Shown here: positions 1 to 9,789 of the stretch, one piece after another | Position numbering within the stretch: the first letter of the stretch is position 1 | How the letters are laid out: each line of letters starts with the position of its first letter | Source of the DNA: Shewanella mangrovisoli | GTDB taxonomy: Bacteria; Pseudomonadota; Gammaproteobacteria; Enterobacterales; Shewanellaceae | Length of the DNA stretch: 64,000 nt | Direction: 5' to 3' | Assembly (NCBI RefSeq): GCF_019457635.1 | Contig: NZ_CP080412.1 | Coordinates: 1,364,001 to 1,428,000 of the forward strand | Program-made: the position numbers and the translations under genes | The notes under the pieces: generated by a model | What the model saw: the letters and a program-made list of their open reading frames with translations, nothing else | What the model was told of the DNA's origin: nothing | Databases searched by the model: none

Positions 1-306
1 AAGCAAGCTGAGTTCCAAATTCTTTACGGTCAAGGTATCAACCGTACCGGTGAATTAGTCGATTTAGGTGTGGCCCATAAACTGATCGAAAAAGCCGGTG
101 CATGGTACAGCTACAAGGGTGACAAGATTGGTCAGGGTCGTGCAAATGCCGGTAAATATCTGACTGAAAACCCAGCAATTGCCGCTGAAATCGATAAAAC
201 ACTGCGTGAGTTACTGCTGAGTAACCCAAGCGCTATGTCTTCATCTTCATCTGATGATGAAAACAGCGAAGGCAATGTTGATTTCGAAACAGGCGAAGTA
301 TTCTGA
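1..306 (+). CDS. recA: RecA recombinase, C-terminal part (5' truncated by window edge)
   Basis: Only the last 101 codons are present; the reading frame is open from the first base of the window. The start of the visible part ([23 protein letters not shown]) and the later [18 protein letters not shown] stretch are RecA C-terminal domain signatures. The end is the usual acidic, Ser-rich tail ([12 protein letters not shown]). RecA forms the ATP-dependent filament on single-stranded DNA that drives homologous recombination and LexA cleavage in the SOS response. The ATPase core lies upstream of the window. recX follows directly, as in most gammaproteobacteria. Confidence 0.97.
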   Translation, partial: KQAEFQILYGQGINRTGELVDLGVAHKLIEKAGAWYSYKGDKIGQGRANAGKYLTENPAIAAEIDKTLRELLLSNPSAMSSSSSDDENSEGNVDFETGEVF

Positions 307-791
307 GCCAGTCAGTCCGTCAAATCGCGGTCGCGCTGTTAGCGCGCCGCGACTATTCCCGCCAAGAAATCCGCTCCAAACTGCTCGAAAAAGGCTTTGA
401 GGTTGTTGATATCGATCCCGTGCTCGATGATTGTGAAGCATCGGGTTTTATCAATGATAAGCGCTATGCCGAGCTTCTTGTTCGCAGCCATATTGCCCGT
501 GGCCATGGGCCTATTCGTATCCGTCAAGCCATTGCTCAAAAAGGGCTTTCAAAGGATTGTATCGAAGCCGCCTTATCTGCAAATGAGCATGATTGGTTTG
601 AGCTAGCAAAAGCCAAAGCCGTCAAAAAATATGTAACCCCTAGAGTCACCGAGGTAAAAGGCTCGAAATCCCGGGAGTTAGTGGCGAAAGAAAAAGCCAA
701 ACGGGTGCGGTTTTTACTGAGCCAAGGCTTTAATTACGAACAAGTCTCCTACGCCTTAGATTACGACCCTTTGGCTGATAATGATGACTAA
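303..791 (+). CDS. recX: RecX, regulator of RecA filaments
   Basis: A 162-residue three-helix-repeat protein of the RecX family. After the start it reads [20 protein letters not shown], with the family's ARRDYS..E...KL pattern, and later [20 protein letters not shown]. RecX binds RecA filaments and limits their extension. No ATG, GTG or TTG lies in the conserved N-terminal region: the first in-frame ATG-like codon sits about 40 residues in and would remove a conserved helix. I therefore propose the CTG at 303, which overlaps the recA stop codon by four bases (ctga); ATT at 300 is an alternative. The overlap suggests translation coupled to recA. Function is secure, the start is not. Confidence 0.88.
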   Translation: MSQSVRQIAVALLARRDYSRQEIRSKLLEKGFEVVDIDPVLDDCEASGFINDKRYAELLVRSHIARGHGPIRIRQAIAQKGLSKDCIEAALSANEHDWFELAKAKAVKKYVTPRVTEVKGSKSRELVAKEKAKRVRFLLSQGFNYEQVSYALDYDPLADNDD

Positions 792-991
792 CGTCATGGT
801 ATAAACTCGTAGCCCTTGGCTTGTCTGGTCATTGTCTTTTTCGTTCGGCCGACGTGCTGATCCGGCTCATCGACTCCTCTTTAGCGCTTGGCTTTTGTGA
901 TAAGCCATGTCTTAGCGGCAAACTCACCGAAAATATGAGATTCCTAAGCCTATATCGCTATTCAAGGCTGGTCGTCTTTCCTCAGTCTGCT

Positions 992-997
992 TATAAT
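992..997 (+). promoter_or_regulatory. Probable alaS promoter -10 box (TATAAT)
   Basis: A consensus TATAAT lies 70 bases before the chosen alaS ATG in the recX-alaS gap (792-1066). No good -35 is visible at 16-18 bases, although a TG two bases before the box could act as a partial extended -10. Placement is inference. Confidence 0.45.
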
Positions 998-1066
998 GCT
1001 GGGCAAATAGAAATACGGCTACCTTATGGTGTAGCTGGTCATGCTTACCCAATTCAGGACGATTTC

Positions 1067-3691
1067 ATGTATCAAACGACAGCAGCGCTTAGAAGTGCTT
1101 TCCTCGAATTTTTCCGCAGCAATGGTCACCAAGTTGTGGACAGTAGTTCTCTTGTACCAGGCAACGATCCAACGCTTTTATTCACCAACGCCGGTATGAA
1201 CCAGTTCAAGGACGTGTTTCTTGGCATGGACAAACGTAGCTATACACGTGCGACCACTGCCCAACGCTGCGTCCGTGCGGGTGGTAAACACAACGATTTA
1301 GATAACGTTGGTTACACCGCGCGTCACCATACTTTCTTCGAAATGCTGGGTAACTTCAGCTTTGGTGATTACTTCAAAGAAGATGCGATTCACTTTGGTT
1401 GGACCTTCCTGACCGAAGTCTTGAAGCTGCCAAAGGAGCGTCTGTGTGTGACTGTTTACCAAACAGACGATGAAGCCTTTGAAATTTGGAATAAAAAAAT
1501 TGGTGTTGCCGCTGAAAACATCATTCGCATCGGCGATAACAAGGGCGCACCATACGCTTCAGATAACTTCTGGCAAATGGGTGATACGGGTCCTTGTGGC
1601 CCTTGTACCGAAATTTTCTACGATCACGGCGATCATATCTGGGGCGGACGTCCTGGTAGCCCAGAAGAAGATGGCGATCGTTTCATTGAAATCTGGAACA
1701 TCGTATTCATGCAATACAATCGCCAAGCCTCTGGTGAAATGTTGCCACTGCCAAAACCTTCAGTCGATACCGGTATGGGTATCGAGCGTATTGCTGCAAT
1801 TATGCAAGGCGTGCATTCAAACTATGAAATCGATATTTTCCGCGCCTTGATTGCCAAAGCGGCCGAAATCATCGGTATGACTGATTTATCTAACAAGTCG
1901 CTGCGCGTTATTGCCGACCATATCCGTTCATGCGCCTTCTTAGTTGCCGATGGTGTGATGCCATCGAATGAAGGTCGTGGTTATGTGCTGCGCCGTATTA
2001 TTCGCCGCGCAGTACGTCATGGTAACAAGTTAGGGGCCACCGAAGCCTTCTTCTACAAGTTAGTTCCGACGCTAATTGAAGTGATGGGCGATGCAGCTAA
2101 AGGTCTTGCCGATACTCAAGTAATTGTTGAAAAAGCCCTTAAAGCGGAAGAAGAGCAGTTTGCCCGTACGCTTGAGCGTGGTTTAGGTATTCTGGATAGC
2201 GCGTTAAACGAATTGCAGGGCGATACCTTAGACGGTGAAACTGTGTTCAAACTGTACGATACCTATGGCTTCCCTGTGGATTTAACCGCAGACGTATGCC
2301 GTGAGCGCAACATTATCGTCGATGAAGCGGGCTTCGAAGTCGCGATGGCTGAACAACGTAGCCGCGCTCAAGCTGCGGGTAACTTTGGCGCTGATTACAA
2401 CGCAGCTCTCAAGATTGATGAAGAAACGTCCTTCTGCGGTTACACCGAATTAGCGGGCGAAGGCAAGGTAACTGCACTGTATGTTAACGGTGAATCAGTA
2501 GATTCAATCTCTGCCGGCACTGAAGCTGTTGTAGTGTTAGATGTGACGCCATTCTACGCAGAATCAGGTGGTCAGGTTGGCGATAAAGGTGTTCTGGTAG
2601 CCGAAGGTGTTGAGTTCGTTGTAAACGACACCCAAAAATTCGGTCAAGCCTCTGGTCATAAGGGCACATTAACAGCTGGCACTATCAGTGTTGGTCAAGC
2701 CATTGAAGCCAAAGTGGATAAGAAACTGCGTCACCGCACTCAGTTAAACCACTCTGTGACTCACTTACTGCACGCGGCATTGCGTCAAGTGTTGGGCACT
2801 CACGTTACTCAAAAAGGTTCGTTAGTTGACCCTGAGCGTTTACGTTTCGACTTCTCTCATTTCGAAGCGGTCAAGCCTGCTGAGTTGAAACAGGTTGAAG
2901 AGTTAGTCAACACCCAAATTCGCCGTAACCATGAGCTGAAAGTCGCTGAAATGGCGATTGATGAAGCCAAAGAAAAAGGCGCGATGGCGCTCTTCGGTGA
3001 GAAGTACAATGCCGAGGTGCGTGTTGTCACTATGGGCGATTTCTCTATCGAGCTGTGTGGTGGTACTCACGTTGGCCGTACCGGTGACATTGGTCTATTC
3101 AAAATTACCTCTGAGGGCGGTATCGCTGCGGGCGTTCGCCGTATCGAAGCGGTAACCGGCGCTGCGGCGATGGCCTATGTGGCACAGCAACAAGCGCAAC
3201 TTGAAGAAGCAGCAGCTCTGCTTAAAGGCGATACTCAATCGGTTGTGGCCAAGCTGAAGGCACAACTGGATAAAATGAAGCAACTTGAAAAAGACATGCA
3301 GCAACTGAAGGATAAGTTAGCAGCAGCAGCGAGTGCGGATTTAGCCGGTGATGCCGTTGTGGTTAATGGCGTAAATGTGCTGATTAAGAAGCTTGAAGGC
3401 GTTGAAGCAGGTGCACTGCGTGGCCTGCAAGATGAGTTAAAGCAAAAGCTGAAATCCGCCGTTATTCTGCTTGGTGTGGCTCAAGAAGGTAAAGTGAATC
3501 TGATTGCGGGCGTGAGCAACGACTTAGTCGGTAAAGTGAAGGCCGGTGAACTGGTTGCTATGGTTGCTGCGCAGGTGGGTGGTAAAGGCGGTGGTCGCCC
3601 TGATATGGCCCAAGCGGGTGGTAGCCAACCAGAAAATCTGGATGCGGCACTGTCTCAAGTATTACCTTGGATTACTGAGCGTTTAGCTTAA
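1067..3691 (+). CDS. alaS: Alanyl-tRNA synthetase
   Basis: A full-length 874-residue class II synthetase that charges tRNA-Ala in the cytoplasm. Visible parts in order: the catalytic core with [20 protein letters not shown] and [17 protein letters not shown] (about residues 62-105) and [12 protein letters not shown] (near 180); the editing domain with the zinc-type motifs HSVTHLLH (about 561) and CGGTH (about 663); a coiled stretch; and the Gly-rich C-Ala domain ([15 protein letters not shown]). The frame stays open upstream to 821, but [16 protein letters not shown] is the family N-terminus and an AGGA ribosome site sits eight bases before it, so 1067 is the start. lysC follows after nine bases. 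Confidence 0.97.
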   Translation: MYQTTAALRSAFLEFFRSNGHQVVDSSSLVPGNDPTLLFTNAGMNQFKDVFLGMDKRSYTRATTAQRCVRAGGKHNDLDNVGYTARHHTFFEMLGNFSFGDYFKEDAIHFGWTFLTEVLKLPKERLCVTVYQTDDEAFEIWNKKIGVAAENIIRIGDNKGAPYASDNFWQMGDTGPCGPCTEIFYDHGDHIWGGRPGSPEEDGDRFIEIWNIVFMQYNRQASGEMLPLPKPSVDTGMGIERIAAIMQGVHSNYEIDIFRALIAKAAEIIGMTDLSNKSLRVIADHIRSCAFLVADGVMPSNEGRGYVLRRIIRRAVRHGNKLGATEAFFYKLVPTLIEVMGDAAKGLADTQVIVEKALKAEEEQFARTLERGLGILDSALNELQGDTLDGETVFKLYDTYGFPVDLTADVCRERNIIVDEAGFEVAMAEQRSRAQAAGNFGADYNAALKIDEETSFCGYTELAGEGKVTALYVNGESVDSISAGTEAVVVLDVTPFYAESGGQVGDKGVLVAEGVEFVVNDTQKFGQASGHKGTLTAGTISVGQAIEAKVDKKLRHRTQLNHSVTHLLHAALRQVLGTHVTQKGSLVDPERLRFDFSHFEAVKPAELKQVEELVNTQIRRNHELKVAEMAIDEAKEKGAMALFGEKYNAEVRVVTMGDFSIELCGGTHVGRTGDIGLFKITSEGGIAAGVRRIEAVTGAAAMAYVAQQQAQLEEAAALLKGDTQSVVAKLKAQLDKMKQLEKDMQQLKDKLAAAASADLAGDAVVVNGVNVLIKKLEGVEAGALRGLQDELKQKLKSAVILLGVAQEGKVNLIAGVSNDLVGKVKAGELVAMVAAQVGGKGGGRPDMAQAGGSQPENLDAALSQVLPWITERLA

Positions 3692-3700
3692 GAGGTTGCT

Positions 3701-4957
3701 GTGCTCGAAAAACGAAAGCTTAGTGGTAGCAAGCTTTTTGTGAAGAAGTTTGGTGGCACTTCGGTGGGTTCGATTGAACGCATCGAAGTGGTTGCCGAGC
3801 AAATTGCAAAGTCCGCTCACAATGGTGAGCTGCAGGTCTTGGTGCTTTCTGCTATGGCAGGGGAGACCAACAGACTATTTGCGCTTGCGGCGCAAATCGA
3901 TCCCCGCGCGAGTGCGCGGGAACTCGATATGCTGGTCTCTACGGGAGAGCAAATCAGTATTGCGTTAATGGCGATGGCGTTACAACGTCGTGGCATTAAG
4001 GCGAGATCCCTGACTGGCGATCAAGTCCAAATTCATACAAACAGTCAGTTTGGTCGGGCGAGTATTGAGCGTGTCGATACGACATACTTAACCTCCTTAC
4101 TAAACGACGGCATTGTGCCGATTGTGGCTGGCTTTCAAGGTATCGATCCCAATGGTGATGTCACAACCTTAGGGCGCGGTGGCTCAGATACTACAGCTGT
4201 GGCACTCGCTGCGGCGTTAAAAGCCGATGAATGTCAAATCTTTACCGATGTGCCCGGTGTCTTTACTACCGATCCGAATATCGACAGCAGTGCCAGACGC
4301 CTCGATGTGATTGGTTTTGATGTGATGCTAGAAATGGCAAAACTCGGCGCTAAGGTGTTGCATCCCGATTCGGTTGAATACGCACAACGTTTTAAAGTGC
4401 CACTGCGTGTATTGTCGAGCTTTGAGGCGGGCCATGGGACATTGATCCAATTTGGTGACGAATCAGAGCTGGCGATGGCTGCATCCGTGCAAGGTATTGC
4501 GATTAATAAGGCGCTCGCGACCTTAACCATAAAAGGGTTGTTTACCAGCAGTGAGCATTATCAAGCACTGTTAGCCTGTTTGGCACGGCTTGAGATCGAT
4601 GTTGAATTTATTACCCCGCTCAAACTCAATGAAACCTCAGCAGCCGAATGTGTCAGTTTTATGCTGGCCGAAGCCAAGGTCGATATTTTATTGCACGAGC
4701 TAGAGCTTTTAAGCGAAAGTCTTGATCTAGGCCAATTGATTGTTGAGCGCCAACGTGCAAAAGTGTCTTTAGTTGGCAAAGGTTTACAGGCAAAAGTTGG
4801 ATTATTGACTAAGATGTTAGATGTATTGGGTAATGAAACAATCCATGCTAAGTTACTTTCGACATCGGAGAGTAAATTGTCAACTGTGATCGATGAAAGG
4901 GACTTGCACAAGGCGGTTCGGGCGTTACATCACGCCTTTGAGCTAAATAAGGTGTAA
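3701..4957 (+). CDS. lysC: Aspartokinase (monofunctional, lysine-sensitive type)
   Basis: A 418-residue aspartate kinase that phosphorylates L-aspartate, the first step towards lysine, methionine and threonine. The N-terminal amino-acid kinase domain carries KFGGTSVGS (residues 15-23), STGEQIS and LGRGGSDTTAVALAAAL. Two ACT-type regulatory segments follow from about residue 260. It starts at GTG with AGAGG upstream and lies nine bases after alaS, so the two may be cotranscribed. The alaS-aspartokinase-csrA order is common in gammaproteobacteria. It is distinct from the bifunctional ThrA at 15.7 kb; the effector specificity is inferred from context rather than seen. Confidence 0.93.
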   Translation: MLEKRKLSGSKLFVKKFGGTSVGSIERIEVVAEQIAKSAHNGELQVLVLSAMAGETNRLFALAAQIDPRASARELDMLVSTGEQISIALMAMALQRRGIKARSLTGDQVQIHTNSQFGRASIERVDTTYLTSLLNDGIVPIVAGFQGIDPNGDVTTLGRGGSDTTAVALAAALKADECQIFTDVPGVFTTDPNIDSSARRLDVIGFDVMLEMAKLGAKVLHPDSVEYAQRFKVPLRVLSSFEAGHGTLIQFGDESELAMAASVQGIAINKALATLTIKGLFTSSEHYQALLACLARLEIDVEFITPLKLNETSAAECVSFMLAEAKVDILLHELELLSESLDLGQLIVERQRAKVSLVGKGLQAKVGLLTKMLDVLGNETIHAKLLSTSESKLSTVIDERDLHKAVRALHHAFELNKV

Positions 4958-5008
4958 TTAAATAACTGTTTGAGTATTGAATACTATTAATTTGTACTCA
5001 GCTGACCC

Positions 5009-5014
5009 TATAAT
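5009..5014 (+). promoter_or_regulatory. Probable csrA promoter -10 box (TATAAT)
   Basis: A perfect TATAAT lies about 60 bases upstream of the csrA start in the 118-base lysC-csrA gap. The best upstream match to a -35 (TATTAA at 4985, spacing 18) is weak. csrA probably has its own promoter as well as any read-through. Confidence 0.5.
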
Positions 5015-5075
5015 ATGCCCATCTACCGGATGAGTGCCGTGTGTAAGCTGAATTAAGACATAAAGGAGCTATCGA

Positions 5076-5273
5076 ATGCTGATTTTGACTCGTCGTGTTG
5101 GCGAAACACTGATGATTGGTGATGAAGTCACAGTTACAGTGCTAGGGGTAAAAGGCAATCAAGTGCGTATTGGTGTGAATGCACCGAAAGAGGTTTCTGT
5201 CCACCGTGAAGAGATCTACCAACGCATTCAATCTGAAAAATCAGGTACACCTTCAGAAGGTGGTAACTTTTAA
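5076..5273 (+). CDS. csrA: Carbon storage regulator CsrA (RNA-binding)
   Basis: A 65-residue CsrA/RsmA. The start [16 protein letters not shown], the core [20 protein letters not shown] and [12 protein letters not shown] contain the residues that bind GGA motifs in RNA hairpins. As a homodimer it blocks or modulates translation of target mRNAs and is itself titrated by CsrB-type small RNAs. A strong AAGGAG site lies eight bases before ATG. A terminator follows at 5308, then the tRNA cluster. No CsrB-like RNA (many GGA hairpin loops) was found in this window. Confidence 0.98.
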
Positions 5274-5307
5274 TACGGCGTTTAGGCGAGTATTAACGAC
5301 ATAGAAG

Positions 5308-5333
5308 AGTCAGTTTTTTAACTGGCTTTTTTA
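5308..5333 (+). terminator. Rho-independent terminator of csrA
   Basis: AGTCAGTT and AACTGGCT form a stem with one G-T pair, followed by a run of T, 35 bases after the csrA stop. Confidence 0.8.
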
Positions 5334-5433
5334 TTTTTGGAACCGAAAGATTGGCGCAAATCAACACATTGGATTGATATAACAGCAATGTGATTAAAAA
5401 CGCTTCAAACAGAAGTTGTTTCAGAAAAAGGGT

Positions 5434-5461
5434 TTGACTTATTTTCGTCAAACAGTAATAT
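5434..5461 (+). promoter_or_regulatory. Stable-RNA promoter of the Ser/Arg tRNA cluster
   Basis: TTGACT (5434-5439) and TAATAT (5456-5461) are 16 bases apart, with a GC-rich discriminator (GTGCGCC) after the -10. The first tRNA begins 15 bases after the -10. The GC-rich discriminator is typical of stringently controlled tRNA promoters. The -35 lies within a 7-base inverted repeat (GTTTGAC/GTCAAAC, 5432-5453) of unknown meaning. Confidence 0.8.
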
Positions 5462-5476
5462 GTGCGCCAAGAAAAC

Positions 5477-5568
5477 GGAGAGGTGGCCGAGTGGCCGAAG
5501 GCGCTCCCCTGCTAAGGGAGTATGGGCTTTATCTCCCATCGAGGGTTCGAATCCCTCCTTCTCCGCCA
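5477..5568 (+). tRNA. tRNA-Ser (GCT)
   Basis: A 92-base class II tRNA with a long variable arm (GTATGGGC...TCCCATC), anticodon GCT at 5511-5513 and an encoded CCA. The acceptor GGAGAGG pairs with the CCTTCTCC end. It is the first gene of the cluster and identical to the copy at 6205. Confidence 0.97.
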
Positions 5569-5586
5569 TTTCTTACAGATAAAAGT

Positions 5587-5663
5587 GCGCGTGTAGCTCA
5601 GCTGGATAGAGTACCTGGCTACGAACCAGGCGGTCGGAGGTTCGAATCCTTCCACGCGCACCA
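5587..5663 (+). tRNA. tRNA-Arg (ACG), variant A
   Basis: A 77-base tRNA with anticodon ACG at 5621-5623 (A34 is expected to become inosine), acceptor stem GCGCGTG/CACGCGC and encoded CCA. The T loop reads TTCGAAT. Confidence 0.97.
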
Positions 5664-5691
5664 TTTTATTGAAGCAAGATAGATACAAGTC

Positions 5692-5768
5692 GCGCATGTA
5701 GCTCAGCTGGATAGAGTACCTGGCTACGAACCAGGCGGTCGGAGGTTCGACTCCTTCCATGCGCACCA
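5692..5768 (+). tRNA. tRNA-Arg (ACG), variant B
   Basis: Same body as the neighbouring copies, anticodon ACG at 5726-5728. The acceptor stem reads GCGCATG/CATGCGC: one G-C pair is replaced by A-T with the pairing kept. The T loop reads TTCGACT instead of TTCGAAT. CCA is encoded. Confidence 0.97.
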
Positions 5769-5850
5769 TCTCTGCATTAGTTATGTTTAACTCATCAGGT
5801 TTGAATTTCAGTAGAAATTTTGTAATTAGTGCTTCAAGTAAGTGTTTTAA

Positions 5851-5927
5851 GCGCGTGTAGCTCAGCTGGATAGAGTACCTGGCTACGAACCAGGCGGTCG
5901 GAGGTTCGAATCCTTCCACGCGCACCA
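5851..5927 (+). tRNA. tRNA-Arg (ACG), variant A
   Basis: Identical to the copy at 5587: acceptor GCGCGTG/CACGCGC, anticodon ACG, encoded CCA. An 82-base spacer precedes it. Confidence 0.97.
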
Positions 5928-5970
5928 TATTCAATCTTAATGCGAATGTGTTGAGATAACAGTTAAAAAT

Positions 5971-6047
5971 GCGCATGTAGCTCAGCTGGATAGAGTACCT
6001 GGCTACGAACCAGGCGGTCGGAGGTTCGACTCCTTCCATGCGCACCA
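5971..6047 (+). tRNA. tRNA-Arg (ACG), variant B
   Basis: Identical to the copy at 5692: acceptor GCGCATG/CATGCGC, T loop TTCGACT, anticodon ACG, encoded CCA. Confidence 0.97.
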
Positions 6048-6091
6048 ATTCGCAGGCAAAGCCTTAGCTTTGTTAGCAAAACGCAAAAATC

Positions 6092-6168
6092 GCGCGTGTA
6101 GCTCAGCTGGATAGAGTACCTGGCTACGAACCAGGCGGTCGGAGGTTCGAATCCTTCCACGCGCACCA
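6092..6168 (+). tRNA. tRNA-Arg (ACG), variant A
   Basis: Third variant-A copy: acceptor GCGCGTG/CACGCGC, anticodon ACG, encoded CCA. Confidence 0.97.
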
Positions 6169-6204
6169 TTTTAGTAAGCATTAGCTTACAAATGCAGATT
6201 TTGC

Positions 6205-6296
6205 GGAGAGGTGGCCGAGTGGCCGAAGGCGCTCCCCTGCTAAGGGAGTATGGGCTTTATCTCCCATCGAGGGTTCGAATCCCTCCTTCTCCGCCA
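6205..6296 (+). tRNA. tRNA-Ser (GCT), second copy
   Basis: A 92-base copy identical to the tRNA-Ser at 5477, anticodon GCT, encoded CCA. Confidence 0.97.
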
Positions 6297-6390
6297 TTCT
6301 ATTCCTAGTGAATAGATTTAATTTGCGAGACTTAAGGGCTTCTTCTAGACTCTAGTCTGTCGGTAAGGTAGCAACTTACCCAGTATTTAA

Positions 6391-6467
6391 GCGCGTGTAG
6401 CTCAGCTGGATAGAGTACCTGGCTACGAACCAGGCGGTCGGAGGTTCGAATCCTTCCACGCGCACCA
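6391..6467 (+). tRNA. tRNA-Arg (ACG), variant A, last of cluster
   Basis: Fourth variant-A copy, anticodon ACG, encoded CCA. It is followed 21 bases later by a strong terminator, so the eight tRNAs are likely one transcript. Confidence 0.97.
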
Positions 6468-6488
6468 TCTACTTAGTTAGATTTAGAT

Positions 6489-6518
6489 AAGCCCTGCAAG
6501 CAATTGCAGGGCTTTTTT
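6489..6518 (+). terminator. Terminator of the Ser/Arg tRNA cluster
   Basis: GCCCTGCAA and TTGCAGGGC form a nine-pair stem with a CAAG-type loop, followed by six T. Confidence 0.92.
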
Positions 6519-6852
6519 AATCGCATTTTTCCGTATAATCTCGCTTCAATCCTATCTCTTCCCATGCTTTAGCACCTTGATAATACGCCTCTTACGCCAC
6601 GTTATGCTTGTTTGAATACCAGTGCCTTAAGCGATGATGTTCTCGCGCTGGCTTGCTGTTTAGCGCCTGATAAAGAGATAGCTGTAAGGGTGATTTTGAC
6701 TCGCAAGCTGAGCTGTAAAGGAGTGACGGAGAGATAAACATGGAACAAGGGATTGATGAATGACTTTGCGTCTTAGGGACGAGTCCTGAGAGAGGTTTGA
6801 AGAGTGTTAGCGCGATTTAGGATGGAGCAATTTAGGATGGGTCAGGGGAAAT
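6519..6852. other. Gene-free gap between the tRNA cluster and valS
   Basis: No convincing gene. A 55-codon open frame (6573-6737, plus strand) reads protein-like but has no good start codon or ribosome site, and I recognise no family. A TATAAT lies near 6533 with no gene in reach. Confidence 0.5.
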
Positions 6853-6881
6853 AAAAAGGGCTGTAAAATACAGCCCTTTTT
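6853..6881 (-). terminator. Terminator of valS
   Basis: GGGCTGTA and TACAGCCC form the stem, with A-run and T-run flanks. Read on the minus strand it lies 17 bases after the valS stop; it could work in both directions. Confidence 0.88.
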
Positions 6882-6897
6882 AGTGTAGATGCCGTGA

Positions 6898-9774
6898 TTA
6901 GGCTTCTAGCTTAGCAAACTCAGCTTTTTGCTCTTTTAGTTTGTCCATATCGCGGCTCAGATCGGCCATCTTAGCGCGCTCTTTATCGATAACTGCTGGC
7001 GGTGCTTTCGCCACGAAGCCTTCATTCGATAATTTACCTTCGATACGACCGATCTCTTGAGTCAGCTTCTCAAGCTGCTTGTCGATGCGAGCCATTTCGG
7101 CCGCGACATCCACCAGACCTGCCATCGGAATTAATAATTCCATTTCGCCAATCAGACCCGTGGTCGACATAGGCGCCGTTTCACCTTCGCCAAGAATCGT
7201 CATGCTCTCTAAGCGCGCGAGCGTTGTGAAGAAGGCTTGGTTAGCTTCAACACGGGCTTGATCTTGTGCGCTCACACCACGCAGTAGGGCGTTTAATGGC
7301 TTAGAAGGCGCGATATTGAGCTCTGCACGGATATTACGTACTGCAACAATCACTTGCTTAACCCATTCGAGATCGGCCATCGCGGTCGCATCTACTTTGG
7401 CTGCATCATAGCTTGGGAATGGTGCCAGCATGATGGTGTCGCCTTGGGCGCTAGTCAGTGGTTTAACGCGTTGCCAGATGGTTTCAGTGATGTATGGCAT
7501 CATTGGGTGCATCAGACGTTGCATCGCTTCTAACACATTGACCAACGTATTGCGGGTGCCACGCATTTGCGCTTCATTGCCGTTTTGCAGTACTGGCTTA
7601 GTTAACTCTAAGTACCAATCACAGAACTGGTTCCAAGTGAACTCGTAGAGCGTGTTCGCTGCAAGGTCGAAGCGGTAGTTTGCCATGTGGTCGTCGTAGG
7701 TTTTTACGGTTTGGTTGAATAAACCGATAATCCAGCGATCCGCCAGTGACAGTTCCATCTCGCCGCCTTGATAATCCGGTGAGTTAGGGCCGCAATCTTG
7801 GCCTTCGGTATTCATCAGCACGTAGCGTGACGCGTTCCAAAGTTTGTTACAGAAGCTGCGGTAACCGTCTAAACGCTTCATATCCCAGTTGATATCACGG
7901 CCAGTTGATGCCATTGCCGCTAGAGTAAAGCGCAGGGCATCAGTACCGTGGGCTTCGATACCATTTTCAAACTCTTTACGGGTGCTCTTTTCAATCTTGG
8001 CGGCCAGTTGTGGCTGCATCATGTTGCCAGTACGTTTTTCAACGAGGGCTTCTAGATCGATACCGTCAATCATATCCAATGGGTCAAGTACGTTGCCCTT
8101 AGATTTTGACATCTTGTTACCCGCTTCATCGCGGATAAGGCCGGTCACATAAACGGTTTTAAATGGCACCTGTGGCTTACCGTCTTCATCTTTGATGAAG
8201 TGCATGGTCATCATGATCATACGGGCAACCCAGAAGAAGATGATGTCAAAACCCGTTACCAACACGTCGGTTGGATGGAAGGTTTTTAAATCTTCAACAC
8301 TGTCAGGCCAGCCTAAGGTCGAGAATGTCCACAGGGCAGAGCTGAACCAAGTATCCAGTACGTCTTCATCTTGGCGCAGGGCGATAGCATCATCGATATT
8401 GTGCTTAGCACGTACTTCAGCTTCGGTGCGGCCGACATAGACCTTACCGTTGGCATCGTACCAAGCAGGGATGCGGTGACCCCACCATAATTGGCGAGAG
8501 ATACACCAATCTTGAATGTCGCGCATCCAAGAGAAGTACATGTTTTCGTATTGCTGTGGCACGAACTTAATATCGCCATTTTCAACGGCTTCGATTGCGG
8601 TTTTGGCCATAGGCGCAACGGCAACGTACCATTGGTCGGTCAGCATTGGTTCGATAACCACGCCTGAGCGGTCACCGTAGGGCACTTTTAGGCCGTGTGG
8701 CGCGATTTTTTCGAGCAGACCTAAAGTTTCAAACTCTGCCACAATGGCATCACGGGCTTTGAAACGATCTAAACCTGCATAACGCTCTGGCAGGCTGCCA
8801 TCTAAGCTAGTATTGATGGTGCCATCAGTATTGACGACTTCGGCGGATGCACGAATGGCTGCATCTAAGGTCAACACGTTGAACATAGGAAGTTTGTGAC
8901 GTTTACCGACTTCATAGTCGTTAAAGTCGTGGGCAGGGGTGATCTTCACACAGCCTGTACCAAACTCCATGTCTACATAGTCATCGGCAACGATAGGGAT
9001 GCGACGATTAACGATAGGTAGCAGAATAAATTTGCCGATCAGTGCTTGATAACGCTCATCGTCTGGATGAACCGCTACCGCGCTATCGCCTAACATAGTC
9101 TCTGGACGTGTGGTGGCAACTTCGAGATAATCTTTACCGTCTGCGGTCAGCTCGCCGTCGGCTAATGGATAACGCAGATGCCACATGTGGCCTTGCTTTT
9201 CTTTGTTTTCCACTTCGAGATCTGAAATCGCGGTGTGCAGTTTGGGATCCCAGTTCACTAAGCGTTTACCACGGTAAATCAAATCATCTTCATAGAGACG
9301 GACAAACACTTCTTGAACGGCTTTAGACAAGCCTTCGTCCATAGTGAAACGCTCACGGTCCCAATCCACAGAGGCGCCCATACGACGTAGCTGCTTAGTG
9401 ATGGTGCCGCCAGATTGCGCTTTCCATTCCCATACTTTTTCCATGAAAGCATCGCGGCCAAGGTCATGGCGGCTCTTGCCTTCTTCGGCTTCAAGCTTAC
9501 GCTCAACCAGCATTTGAGTCGCAATACCCGCATGGTCAGTACCGACTTGCCACAGGGTGTTTTTACCCTTCATACGTTGGTAGCGGATCAGAGTATCCAT
9601 GATGGTATCTTGGAAAGCGTGACCCATGTGCAGGCTGCCCGTCACGTTAGGTGGCGGGATCATGATGCAATAGTTGCCCTGTGAGGCATCGCCGTGGGGC
9701 TTAAAGTAACCTTGCTCTTCCCAGTTTTGGTAAAGAGTCTGCTCAATGGACTGAGGATCGTATGTTTTTTCCAT
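6898..9774 (-). CDS. valS: Valyl-tRNA synthetase
   Basis: A 958-residue class I synthetase that charges tRNA-Val and edits mischarged threonine. It carries [16 protein letters not shown] near residue 40 (the HIGH signature as HMGH), a CP1 editing domain, [10 protein letters not shown] at about residue 553, the anticodon-binding domain with [10 protein letters not shown], and the C-terminal tRNA-binding coiled coil. The length fits the bacterial family. The start [20 protein letters not shown] is the usual N-terminus. holC lies 15 bases upstream, so the two are probably cotranscribed, as in E. coli. Confidence 0.97.
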   Translation of the reverse strand: MEKTYDPQSIEQTLYQNWEEQGYFKPHGDASQGNYCIMIPPPNVTGSLHMGHAFQDTIMDTLIRYQRMKGKNTLWQVGTDHAGIATQMLVERKLEAEEGKSRHDLGRDAFMEKVWEWKAQSGGTITKQLRRMGASVDWDRERFTMDEGLSKAVQEVFVRLYEDDLIYRGKRLVNWDPKLHTAISDLEVENKEKQGHMWHLRYPLADGELTADGKDYLEVATTRPETMLGDSAVAVHPDDERYQALIGKFILLPIVNRRIPIVADDYVDMEFGTGCVKITPAHDFNDYEVGKRHKLPMFNVLTLDAAIRASAEVVNTDGTINTSLDGSLPERYAGLDRFKARDAIVAEFETLGLLEKIAPHGLKVPYGDRSGVVIEPMLTDQWYVAVAPMAKTAIEAVENGDIKFVPQQYENMYFSWMRDIQDWCISRQLWWGHRIPAWYDANGKVYVGRTEAEVRAKHNIDDAIALRQDEDVLDTWFSSALWTFSTLGWPDSVEDLKTFHPTDVLVTGFDIIFFWVARMIMMTMHFIKDEDGKPQVPFKTVYVTGLIRDEAGNKMSKSKGNVLDPLDMIDGIDLEALVEKRTGNMMQPQLAAKIEKSTRKEFENGIEAHGTDALRFTLAAMASTGRDINWDMKRLDGYRSFCNKLWNASRYVLMNTEGQDCGPNSPDYQGGEMELSLADRWIIGLFNQTVKTYDDHMANYRFDLAANTLYEFTWNQFCDWYLELTKPVLQNGNEAQMRGTRNTLVNVLEAMQRLMHPMMPYITETIWQRVKPLTSAQGDTIMLAPFPSYDAAKVDATAMADLEWVKQVIVAVRNIRAELNIAPSKPLNALLRGVSAQDQARVEANQAFFTTLARLESMTILGEGETAPMSTTGLIGEMELLIPMAGLVDVAAEMARIDKQLEKLTQEIGRIEGKLSNEGFVAKAPPAVIDKERAKMADLSRDMDKLKEQKAEFAKLEA

Positions 9775-9789
9775 GGGAAAGTATCTGTC

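Noticed and set aside
821..1066. In-frame extension of alaS by 82 codons
   Set aside because: The sequence is not like any alanyl-tRNA synthetase N-terminus; the family start and a ribosome site are at 1067.
3701..4957. Duplicate of thrA
   Set aside because: It has only the kinase and ACT domains and lacks the homoserine dehydrogenase part; it is a separate monofunctional aspartokinase.
5512..6181. Open frames with repeated VEGFEPPTAWFVARYSIQLSY on the minus strand
   Set aside because: They are the complements of repeated tRNA-Arg and tRNA-Ser genes, a well-known false protein.
6573..6737. 55-codon protein-like frame between the tRNA cluster and valS
   Set aside because: No start codon or ribosome site in the right place and no recognised family; too short to judge without comparison.
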